From: an uncultured Clostridium sp.
GTDB lineage: Bacteria; Bacillota; Clostridia; TANB77; CAG-508
NCBI GenBank assembly: GCA_945937855.1
Contig: CAMEUC010000044.1
Coordinates: forward strand, 1 to 8,703
Direction of reading: 5' to 3'
Length of the DNA stretch: 8,703 nucleotides
This document shows, piece by piece, positions 1 through 6,627 of this stretch. The position numbers and the translations under genes are program-made. Numbering within the stretch: the stretch's first letter is position 1; every line of letters begins with the position of its first letter. The notes beneath the pieces are model-generated. The model did no database searches and was not told where the DNA came from. It saw only the letters and a program-made list of their open reading frames with translations.

Positions 1-189
1 CTCTATTTCTCCTAAATGTTCTTCCATCTTGCCATCTAACATTAATTCCTCGTATAACCCTCTTTTGTGTTCTTTTAGGAATTTCTCCCTCATTCTTGAG
101 AATCTCCCCTGTGCCATTTTCTTCGTTTTTGGTAATGCTACTTGTGGTATTTGGTAATCTCCCATTTGATTGTATGTTAATTCTATCAT
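1..189 (-). CDS. tnpV: TnpV-family transposon-encoded protein (partial, N-terminal 63 residues)
   Basis: ATG at 189 is preceded by AAGGGAG (198-204) at eight bases, and the frame is open for 63 codons to the window edge. The product begins MIELTYNQMGDY and continues with GRFSRMREKFLKEHKRGLY, then LDGKMEEHLGEIE. This is the hallmark N-terminal half of the TnpV family, whose usual form is near GRMRxxYLKEHRxGLYxxLLLSGxLxxHLAEID, about 110-130 residues long. Its biochemical role is unknown; the name comes from association with transposons. The whole visible part lies inside the ArdC-like reading frame but is shifted by one base, so both proteins would share the same DNA. The family match is much too extended to be a chance shadow. 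An in-frame ATG at 195 sits too close to the ribosome binding site and is less likely to be the start. Confidence 0.8.
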   Translation of the reverse strand, partial: MIELTYNQMGDYQIPQVALPKTKKMAQGRFSRMREKFLKEHKRGLYEELMLDGKMEEHLGEIE

Positions 190-1027
190 AATCATTTCTC
201 CCTTCATTATTTTTTTCTTCATTATTATGATAATTTATTTTTTCATTATTAACAAATGTACGATTTGTTAATTTATAATTTTTTTCATAATTTATAACAC
301 TAGAATAGATTTCTCTTAATTCTTGTTCTGCAATATCACTTATTGCTGCACCTAATCTTGAAACAACTCTTTTATTATTAAAACTACTAATCATTTCAAA
401 ATCTGATACATTAAAATGTTCTGCTGGATCAATACCACATCTTTTCATTGCCATATATGATATTGATTTTGCAAGTAATACAATAAAGTTTCCCTCTAAA
501 TCTATATCTTGCATTCCCTCTAATAAGCTACCATCTAAAACTTCTTTTAAATCAACTAAATAATCTTGATAATTATCTTCAACTAAATTTATAGATGCTG
601 AATATATTGCTTCTGCTAAATTAGATTTAACTTCTAAATTTCCAAAACTATTTTCTAGTGTTTCTATAATTCCATTTTCATAAGAAGGTTTTATTTCCCA
701 TAACTTAAAATCTTTATTTATACCACTATGTGTATCTGAAATATCAAAAACATGTCTTAATACATTTCTGCCATTTTCCATTGATAATAAGGCAATACCT
801 TTTGCACCCTTATTAACCCATCTTCGTAATTTTTTATTCCAAGTTTCTATATCTGCACAAGCAGTAGCATTTGGTTTTTGAGCATATATTAACACTTGTT
901 CATTAAAAGAATATTTGTAATTGTTACTCGCTGTATTTAAAAACTTAATCCAACTTTCTCCATTTTGAGTAATTTCTTTCAATGTTTCACTTGTCATTTC
1001 ATTTATTAGTTGATATTTATTCGCCAT
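1..1027 (-). CDS. ArdC-like N-terminal domain of a large mobile-element protein (partial, runs off left edge)
   Basis: The frame is open for 342 codons from ATG at 1027 to the window edge. The start is set by AAGGAGG (1034-1040) six bases upstream, and the gene overlaps the preceding 75-codon gene by 11 bases. Residues about 20-95 carry the pattern typical of this family: SWIKFLNTAS, YKYSFNEQVLIYAQKPNATA, an ETWNKKLRRWV segment and GAKGIAL, then HVFDISDT. This matches the ArdC-like, ssDNA-binding-type N-terminus of the very large proteins (often with helicase or methylase domains further on) in Clostridia conjugative elements. Residues 100-255 are the conserved helical continuation. From about residue 256 the protein becomes an Asn/Glu/Lys-rich linker. 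From residue 280 it overlaps the tnpV frame. Family recognition is from memory of motifs, and the downstream domains are outside the window. It could also be a stand-alone ArdC-like protein. Confidence 0.8.
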   Translation of the reverse strand, partial: MANKYQLINEMTSETLKEITQNGESWIKFLNTASNNYKYSFNEQVLIYAQKPNATACADIETWNKKLRRWVNKGAKGIALLSMENGRNVLRHVFDISDTHSGINKDFKLWEIKPSYENGIIETLENSFGNLEVKSNLAEAIYSASINLVEDNYQDYLVDLKEVLDGSLLEGMQDIDLEGNFIVLLAKSISYMAMKRCGIDPAEHFNVSDFEMISSFNNKRVVSRLGAAISDIAEQELREIYSSVINYEKNYKLTNRTFVNNEKINYHNNEEKNNEGRNDYDRINIQSNGRLPNTTSSITKNEENGTGEILKNEGEIPKRTQKRVIRGINVRWQDGRTFRRNR

Positions 1028-1244
1028 CGGTTTCCTCCTTTCTCGTTTCTTGATAATTGAAATACCCTATTGTATTATGGTCTTTAATAAACTCTCGCAG
1101 TGCAATAATATTTAAAACATCAGGGTCTTTCGTTATTTCTTTTAAATCTTCTATTTTTAAATTAGAAATATCTTTTTCTGTTGATTTCCCAATACTTATT
1201 AACTTGTTATATGTTTCCATTCTTAAATTTCTTTTTCTAGGCAT
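1017..1244 (-). CDS. Small hypothetical protein preceding the ArdC-like gene
   Basis: A 75-residue protein starting MPRKRNLRME. The start is well supported by AGGAGG (1251-1256) six bases upstream of ATG 1244. It has a basic N-terminus (PRKR) and an acidic, helix-prone body (STEKDISNLKIEDLKEIT), and ends in EETDGE. No domain is recognised with confidence. A short protein beginning MPRKR next to the large ArdC-type gene is, as far as I recall, a common arrangement in Clostridia elements, but no function is known to me. Its stop codon lies 11 bases inside the next gene and its last codons contain that gene's ribosome binding site, so the two are probably translationally coupled. A hairpin with a T tract ends about 27 bases before its start codon, so its transcription must come through that hairpin or start within it. 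Confidence 0.65.
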   Translation of the reverse strand: MPRKRNLRMETYNKLISIGKSTEKDISNLKIEDLKEITKDPDVLNIIALREFIKDHNTIGYFNYQETRKEETDGE

Positions 1245-1269
1245 TTCACACCTCCTATTTTTAACAAAT

Positions 1270-1296
1270 TAAAAAGAGCTAGATTTTTCTAACCCT
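1270..1296 (-). terminator. Intrinsic terminator after the GNAT gene
   Basis: On the minus strand, AGGGTTAG (1296-1289) pairs with CTAGCTCT (1282-1275) around a six-base A/T loop. The stem is eight base pairs with two G-U pairs, followed by TTTTT. It begins five bases after the GNAT stop codon and ends just before the ribosome binding site of the 75-residue gene. It may therefore be leaky or act as an attenuator. Confidence 0.7.
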
Positions 1297-1300
1297 TAAT

Positions 1301-1957
1301 TTATCTTATTTTTTTTACCATATATTTTGTGTTTTTAATAAATTCAAATCCATTTTCATTATAAAAAGAAACTAATCTTTTCATAATTACATCTTTCTTC
1401 TTGTTTTTTTCTGAAATGTTTTGAAGTCCCTTACTTTTATTTACTACTCTTGGCTGTGGTAAAACTATTATTTTATCTATAATTGTATTTGCATAGTAAT
1501 ATAATATATCTTCAAGATTATCTATAATATAACTGCCTATACCACAACTCCTGAATTGTTTATTTATATAAAAGTCCTCTATATAAACTATTGTATCATC
1601 TTCATCAGCAATTTCTGGTTTGATATTTCCATCTTTACCAACTATAGCTGAAGCCATAGCCTCAAAATCCCAACCTCTGCAATCTGCTACATCACTCAAT
1701 GTTATTCCAAATCTTGTAAAATCCATAAGTGTAAAAAATCTTCCTTTTATAGAACCTATTTGCATTTTTTCTTCTTCATCAGGATTAGTAACATATATAT
1801 TCATAAAGAAATCCTTTATATATTGACTATCAAAATCCATTCCATCTATATGTGTTACAATATCTTCTCTTACATATTCTAATTCTGGTCTAACAATATA
1901 CGCTCTAAAAGATAAAGAGTCCCAACCTAATTTTTCTAATTTATCTAATTTAATCAT
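1301..1957 (-). CDS. GNAT-fold N-acetyltransferase
   Basis: A 218-residue protein probably transferring an acetyl group from acetyl-CoA to an amine; the substrate is not recognisable. The C-terminal half shows GNAT features. A strand segment (IVYIEDFYINKQF, about 123-135) leads into the acetyl-CoA pyrophosphate-binding loop RSCGIG (136-141, R-x-x-G-x-G), followed by an amphipathic helix. Near the end is LVSFYNENGFEF (about 195-206), the usual GNAT closing motif. The N-terminal 110 residues are less typical. The insertion at about 170-192, rich in Lys, lies before the closing motif. I place the start at ATG 1957, nine bases after GAAAGGA (1967-1973). In-frame TTG 1975 and ATG 1966 overlap or abut that site and fit worse. 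The gene follows the adhesin and is flanked by hairpin terminators on both sides. It is not a recognised antibiotic-acetylating family member. Confidence 0.72.
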   Translation of the reverse strand: MIKLDKLEKLGWDSLSFRAYIVRPELEYVREDIVTHIDGMDFDSQYIKDFFMNIYVTNPDEEEKMQIGSIKGRFFTLMDFTRFGITLSDVADCRGWDFEAMASAIVGKDGNIKPEIADEDDTIVYIEDFYINKQFRSCGIGSYIIDNLEDILYYYANTIIDKIIVLPQPRVVNKSKGLQNISEKNKKKDVIMKRLVSFYNENGFEFIKNTKYMVKKIR

Positions 1958-1981
1958 TTTTATCATTCCTTTCAAATATTC

Positions 1982-2007
1982 AAAAGAGAGCTAATAATCT
2001 AGCTCTC
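1982..2007 (-). terminator. Intrinsic terminator after the adhesin gene
   Basis: On the minus strand, GAGAGCTA (2007-2000) and TAGCTCTC (1993-1986) form a perfect eight-base-pair stem with the loop GATTAT, followed by TTTT. It lies ten bases after the adhesin stop codon and nine bases before the ribosome binding site of the GNAT gene. No room remains for a promoter between hairpin and gene. Confidence 0.78.
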
Positions 2008-2016
2008 CGTCATTTA

Positions 2017-5000
2017 TTATTTATCTTTATTTTGTTTACGCTTAATTATATAAGCTATTCCTAGTAAAGATAGAATTATTGCACTAGCAAATAATTTTAT
2101 TTTGCTTTCAACTCCTGTTTTAGGAACTTCTATCTTTTTATTTTCAAAAGTAAATTCTATTGTATTTTCAGTTTCTTCTACTTGTGTATCATCTACGAAT
2201 ATACCTTTGTCATTGATTTCTACTTTAACAACTTTATCAGATAATTCATAATCTTTTGGTGCTTTTATTTCTTTAATGTAATATGTTCCATATCTTAATT
2301 CTTCAAATAAAGCTGTTCCATCTTCTGAATTAGATTTAACCTCTTTAATAAGTTTTGTACATTCTGGATCTTCGTATATTGCAAATATGAATTTGTCTTT
2401 AATAACTTCTTTTGTTTCAGTATCAATCTTAATTACCTTTACATTTTTTAGTATTGGCATATCTTTCATTTCTATTTTTTGAGTTTCTTTATCAGTTGTT
2501 ACTGTGAATTTTATTTCTTCAGTAATTTCATAACCATAAGGAGCAGTAGTTTCTTTTAAGATATATGTTTTACCTTCTTCTAAACCTTTTACTTTATGAG
2601 GTTCTTTAGTAGATGTCCATTTATCTATTGTGTTACCATCTTCATCTATAACTTCTAGTTCTGCACCCTCTAATTCGTTTCCATTAGTTATATCTGTTTT
2701 TGTTATTTCTACTAATTTATCAATCATAACTACTTTTTGTGTTTCTTTATCTGGTGTTACAATAAACACAACATCAGTTGCTTTTACATAAGAATCTGCA
2801 ACTATTTCTTCATGTAATGTATAAGTTTCTCCCTCAACTAAATTTTTGATTTTGTGTGGTTCTTTACCAGATACCCACTCATCAACTACTTTGTTGTCTT
2901 TATCTAATACTTGAATTGTTGCACCTTCAATTTCTTTTCCTGCAATATCAATTTTTCTCATCTCAACTATTTTGTCTATCATTTCAACTTTTTGAATATC
3001 TTTTTTATTTGTAACTTCAAATTCAACATCTGTTGCTACAACATATCCATCAGGAGCATATTCTTCATGTAAAATATATTTTTTACCTTCTTCTAGTCCA
3101 TTTATGTTATGACTTTCTTTTGTAGATGTCCAACTATCGATTACATTTCCGTCTTTATCAGTAACAACAATTTCTGCACCCTCAATTTCTTTTCCACCTA
3201 TATCTGCTTTTGTCATTGTTACTATTTTATCTATCATTTTAACTTGTTGTACTTTTGTTGTACTTTCAACTTTAAATTCTATTGTAGAAGCTCTTACATA
3301 TCCATCAGGTGCAATTTCTTCTTTTAATTTATAAGTTTTTCCAACTACCAAGCCCTCTATTTTATGAGTCTTTTTAGTAGATGTCCATGTATCAACAACT
3401 TTATTATTTTCATCAATAACAGATAATTTTGCACCTTCAAGTTCATCATCTCCTGTTACAGATTTTTTAGAAAATTCAAACATTGTTGTATCATTAGATA
3501 TATCTTTAATATCTTCATATACCTTTGTTGTTAAGTCTTTTTGTTCAAATTTTACTTCATATTTAGTCCAATTTAAAACTAATCCGTCTAAAGTTTTTGT
3601 TTCCTCTAATTCATAAGTTCCCATAGGTAAATTATCAACTTTTAAATTACCTTTTTTATCCAAATTATATTTCTTTATTTCTTGACCTTTAGTATATATT
3701 TTGCTTCCATCTGCATAATCAATAATATCTTCTTTTGCAGTAAGTTTGAATTCAATACCTGATAAATCAGAGGTATCAACCAATGATGTGTCAGCATCTT
3801 CTCTTAATGCTATTGTTTTATTTATAATTAAAGTGCCTGTAGGTTGTTCATTTTTCATTAAAACTTCTTTAATAAAATCTTCATCTTGATCTTTATCATA
3901 ATCTCTTATTCCTTTTATTTCAAAAGTAACTGGTTTTTCTAATTGTAAGAAACCTTTTGGAGTTTTTATTTCATAAATTGCATAACTTCCAACTGGTAAT
4001 TGTAAAGGAGTAACAACTGAACCTTTATCATCTTTGTTATTAGTAAAGCTTTTATCTGGTACTATCATATTATCTGCATTTGTTGTAAATGAAGTATATG
4101 TTGTACTACCAATTTTTTGTGAAATTGATTCTCCTTTTTTCCATATTATTTTTCCTGTTGCTCTATCGTAAATATCTTTTTCAGCTTTTATTTCAAAGGT
4201 TGTACTTGTCAATGTAACAACTTTTCCAGTTTTTAAATCTTTTTTGATTAACTTTATATATGCTTCTAATTGTTCATTATTAACAACAATATGTTTTGTT
4301 TTTTGTGGTATTTCTTTTATTTCACTTTCGTCTTGAGTAATAGAAAAATAGAAATCACTTGCACTTTCATAATCTTTTGGTGTAACTGTTTCCTTAACGA
4401 TATATTTACCATAAGGTAAGTTCTTTTGTGTGTATGCATTACCATCTTTGTCAGTTACTAATACATCATAAGTAGGAGCTATTTTTTGAGCCTCTGCTAC
4501 TCTTTTAGTATCGACATTAACTTTATTTCCGTTTTCATCAACACCATTCCATACTTCAGCATAAGTATATCCTTGTGAATATGCTCTTTCTACAGCTGAA
4601 TTTAATTTTATTGTAAATTCTGCACCTTCAAGTCCTGGTGTTTCTCCTGAATTTACTTTTATTCCAGATTTAAAGATGTAAACTCCCATTTTCTTTACAT
4701 CTTCATTACTTGTAGTCTTATTTGCTATAACTTTTGTGTGTTGGTCTTTGTACTCTAAATTTACTGGGTATTCAGTTTTATCTAATAAATAACCAACTGA
4801 AGCTTTATCTTCTTTTACAATATATTTTCCAAGTGGTAAATCTTCAACAGGAGTTGTATTACCGAATTTATCCATAGTTCTTGTTGCTACTAAATCTCCT
4901 TTTGAATAATACTTTTTACTTTTAGCTACATTGTATATATCTTCATTAGCAAATACTTTATAAACTGCATTTTCTAGTGTAGCATCTCCTTGTGCCATGC

Positions 5001-6549
5001 TTCCTGTTTCACTATCTTTTTTAATTATTTCAATAGAACCTTTTGGCTCTGTATCAACTACTCCTTCAATTTTTAATTCTATAACTGGTGTAGTAGAATT
5101 AACATATTGAATATTAGCATTAAATATTGTTTCATTTAATAAATATCCTTTAGGTGCTTGTGTTTCATAAACTATATATTTACCTACTGGAATATCACTT
5201 AATGTTGCGACACCATCTGAATTAGATGTTATTTTAGCAACTACTTGTCCTTTAGAATAGAACTTTTTAGTTTTCGCAACATTATATATATCTTCATTTG
5301 CCTTTACTTCAAATTCTGCTCCTGCTATTTTATCATTATTTGTACTTACTTTATAAATCTTTATTTGTCCAGTAGGTTCGTTATTTTTAAATGTTACACT
5401 AGCTGTTTGACCACCTGCTACATTAACTCTTTGAATACTTGTATCTAATAAATAACCACTAGCAACTGATTCTTCTTTTACAAAATATGTACCAGGTTTT
5501 AGTTTTTCAATTAAAATTTTACCTTCATTATTTGTATTTGCTTTCTTTACTAAATCAGTACATTCATTATTTCTATATAGACCAAAAACACAATCTGAAA
5601 CTGCATTTCCCATATTATTTGTTTTTCTAATTTCTATTTTTCCACTTTCAACATGAACTGAAACACTAAATGCTGATGGATCAACATAGTTAGAAAATAT
5701 TAAGTTTTGAACACTACCTGAAGTAAATGTAAAATACATATAATTTGACATTGTAGAACTATTATATGCACTTCCATTTGGCATTAATTGATATAGCCCA
5801 TATTCTCTTGAATTAAATGTTACATTTTCTACATTACAATTATCAGATATTGTTATTACTAAATCATTACTTCCTTGTGTATGGCTAAATGTTACTCCAT
5901 CTTTTGATTGTGAAAATGATTGATATGCTGATAATTTTCCATTATTATCTGTTATCACTTTTCTATCTCCAATAGCAACACTTTGTGTTGAACCATTAAA
6001 AGATGTATTTCCATGATACTGATTATAATATCCTTCAGCTTCTGCTACCCAATTAGCATAGTGTCCTGATGACATGAAATTTCCATTCCATGAATCTCTT
6101 GGGAATGCATCAAATGAACTATTTATATTGTTATGTATATACTCCCATACATATTGTTGAGTACAACATGCTGCTCTATATGCTTCATCTGATGATGGTA
6201 ACCCTAAACCATATTTCATAGTATAACCAAAATATATCATTTCAGCTATTTTCTCGTATTGTGGTAAGTTTTGTTTATATTGAACATAAAAATCTCCGTT
6301 GAAAGTATATTCACTTCCGTTAGGAGATTTTACACCCTTTTGACAACAAAAAGCTATATAAGTTTGACCATCATAAGTAGCATAATGTAATTCGTGTCCT
6401 ACTTTTGCTAAACTTCCTGATATTACACCAAATTGTGCATTTGAATTCATATCAGTAATAAATGCTGCAAAAGTATTAATTGGCAAAGATGTTAATAGCA
6501 ATAATGCTAAACATATAATTGCCATAAATTTCTTTGTTTTACTTTTCAT
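2017..6549 (-). CDS. Sortase-anchored thioester-domain adhesin with multiple SpaA/Cna-B domains
   Basis: A complete 1510-residue cell-wall-anchored surface protein. Residues 1-29 are a signal peptide (Lys-rich start, hydrophobic core, likely cleavage after NTFAA). Residues 30-300 look like a thioester (TQXA) domain: candidate Cys68 or Cys69 in IAFCCQKG and Gln131 in CTQQYVW, which in this family form an internal Cys-Gln thioester that bonds covalently to host or surface amines. SpaA/Cna-B-type domains follow at about 302-390, 394-500, 503-612, 620-758, 762-902 and 904-1017. Several have the Lys, Glu, Asn triad of internal isopeptide bonds, for example K309/E359/N389. Four tandem CnaB2-like repeats fill 1023-1364. 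A last SpaA domain (1367-1472; K1374/E1427/N1470) leads to the sorting signal VPKTG (1475-1479), a hydrophobic segment and a KRKQNKDK tail. AAAGGA stands ten bases before ATG 6549. No sortase gene lies in the window. The binding target is unknown. Confidence 0.93.
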   Translation of the reverse strand: MKSKTKKFMAIICLALLLLTSLPINTFAAFITDMNSNAQFGVISGSLAKVGHELHYATYDGQTYIAFCCQKGVKSPNGSEYTFNGDFYVQYKQNLPQYEKIAEMIYFGYTMKYGLGLPSSDEAYRAACCTQQYVWEYIHNNINSSFDAFPRDSWNGNFMSSGHYANWVAEAEGYYNQYHGNTSFNGSTQSVAIGDRKVITDNNGKLSAYQSFSQSKDGVTFSHTQGSNDLVITISDNCNVENVTFNSREYGLYQLMPNGSAYNSSTMSNYMYFTFTSGSVQNLIFSNYVDPSAFSVSVHVESGKIEIRKTNNMGNAVSDCVFGLYRNNECTDLVKKANTNNEGKILIEKLKPGTYFVKEESVASGYLLDTSIQRVNVAGGQTASVTFKNNEPTGQIKIYKVSTNNDKIAGAEFEVKANEDIYNVAKTKKFYSKGQVVAKITSNSDGVATLSDIPVGKYIVYETQAPKGYLLNETIFNANIQYVNSTTPVIELKIEGVVDTEPKGSIEIIKKDSETGSMAQGDATLENAVYKVFANEDIYNVAKSKKYYSKGDLVATRTMDKFGNTTPVEDLPLGKYIVKEDKASVGYLLDKTEYPVNLEYKDQHTKVIANKTTSNEDVKKMGVYIFKSGIKVNSGETPGLEGAEFTIKLNSAVERAYSQGYTYAEVWNGVDENGNKVNVDTKRVAEAQKIAPTYDVLVTDKDGNAYTQKNLPYGKYIVKETVTPKDYESASDFYFSITQDESEIKEIPQKTKHIVVNNEQLEAYIKLIKKDLKTGKVVTLTSTTFEIKAEKDIYDRATGKIIWKKGESISQKIGSTTYTSFTTNADNMIVPDKSFTNNKDDKGSVVTPLQLPVGSYAIYEIKTPKGFLQLEKPVTFEIKGIRDYDKDQDEDFIKEVLMKNEQPTGTLIINKTIALREDADTSLVDTSDLSGIEFKLTAKEDIIDYADGSKIYTKGQEIKKYNLDKKGNLKVDNLPMGTYELEETKTLDGLVLNWTKYEVKFEQKDLTTKVYEDIKDISNDTTMFEFSKKSVTGDDELEGAKLSVIDENNKVVDTWTSTKKTHKIEGLVVGKTYKLKEEIAPDGYVRASTIEFKVESTTKVQQVKMIDKIVTMTKADIGGKEIEGAEIVVTDKDGNVIDSWTSTKESHNINGLEEGKKYILHEEYAPDGYVVATDVEFEVTNKKDIQKVEMIDKIVEMRKIDIAGKEIEGATIQVLDKDNKVVDEWVSGKEPHKIKNLVEGETYTLHEEIVADSYVKATDVVFIVTPDKETQKVVMIDKLVEITKTDITNGNELEGAELEVIDEDGNTIDKWTSTKEPHKVKGLEEGKTYILKETTAPYGYEITEEIKFTVTTDKETQKIEMKDMPILKNVKVIKIDTETKEVIKDKFIFAIYEDPECTKLIKEVKSNSEDGTALFEELRYGTYYIKEIKAPKDYELSDKVVKVEINDKGIFVDDTQVEETENTIEFTFENKKIEVPKTGVESKIKLFASAIILSLLGIAYIIKRKQNKDK
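2458..3483 (-). repeat. Four tandem 85-86-codon repeats within the adhesin (CnaB2/SpyCatcher-like domains)
   Basis: Adhesin residues 1023-1108, 1109-1193, 1194-1278 and 1279-1364 are diverged copies of one domain. Each has a first strand with the reactive Lys (FSK, MTK, MRK, ITK), E-L/I-E-G-A, a DxDG/N turn, W-T/V-S-x-K, a G-x-x-Y-x-L-x-E strand, usually a P-x-G-Y turn, and a last strand M-x-D. The layout follows the Streptococcus pyogenes FbaB CnaB2 domain, where Lys, Glu and Asp make a Lys-Asp isopeptide bond. All four triads are present: K1028/E1077/D1107, K1114/E1162/D1192, K1199/E1247/D1277 and K1284/E1333/D1363. Bond formation is inferred, not shown. Confidence 0.85.
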
Positions 6550-6568
6550 ATTTTTATCATCCTTTCAT

Positions 6569-6603
6569 AAAAAATAAGCCTTAACTAAAAAATTAAAGCT
6601 TAT
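6569..6603 (-). terminator. Intrinsic terminator between the Cys/His-domain gene and the adhesin
   Basis: On the minus strand, ATAAGCTTTAA (6603-6593) pairs with TTAAGGCTTAT (6584-6574). The stem is eleven base pairs with one G-U pair, the loop is TTTTTTAG, and a run of T follows. Only about 20 bases, mostly the ribosome binding site, separate the T tract from the adhesin ATG. The adhesin therefore depends on read-through, or on a start site within or upstream of the hairpin. Confidence 0.8.
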
Positions 6604-6627
6604 AAATATAATTTATTTAATTTAATT

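Noticed and set aside
1309..1316. Run of eight T (A8 in the GNAT 3' codons) as a phase-variation tract
   Set aside because: It lies five codons from the stop, so slippage would change only the last residues; similar runs are expected at this base composition.
1958..1975. Longer GNAT start at TTG 1975 or ATG 1966
   Set aside because: Both lie on or against the GAAAGGA ribosome binding site, while ATG 1957 is nine bases downstream of it.
2458..3483. Periodic repeats considered as a CRISPR-like or satellite array
   Set aside because: The period is 85-86 codons inside one open frame and the units are diverged protein domains, with no short identical repeats and spacers.
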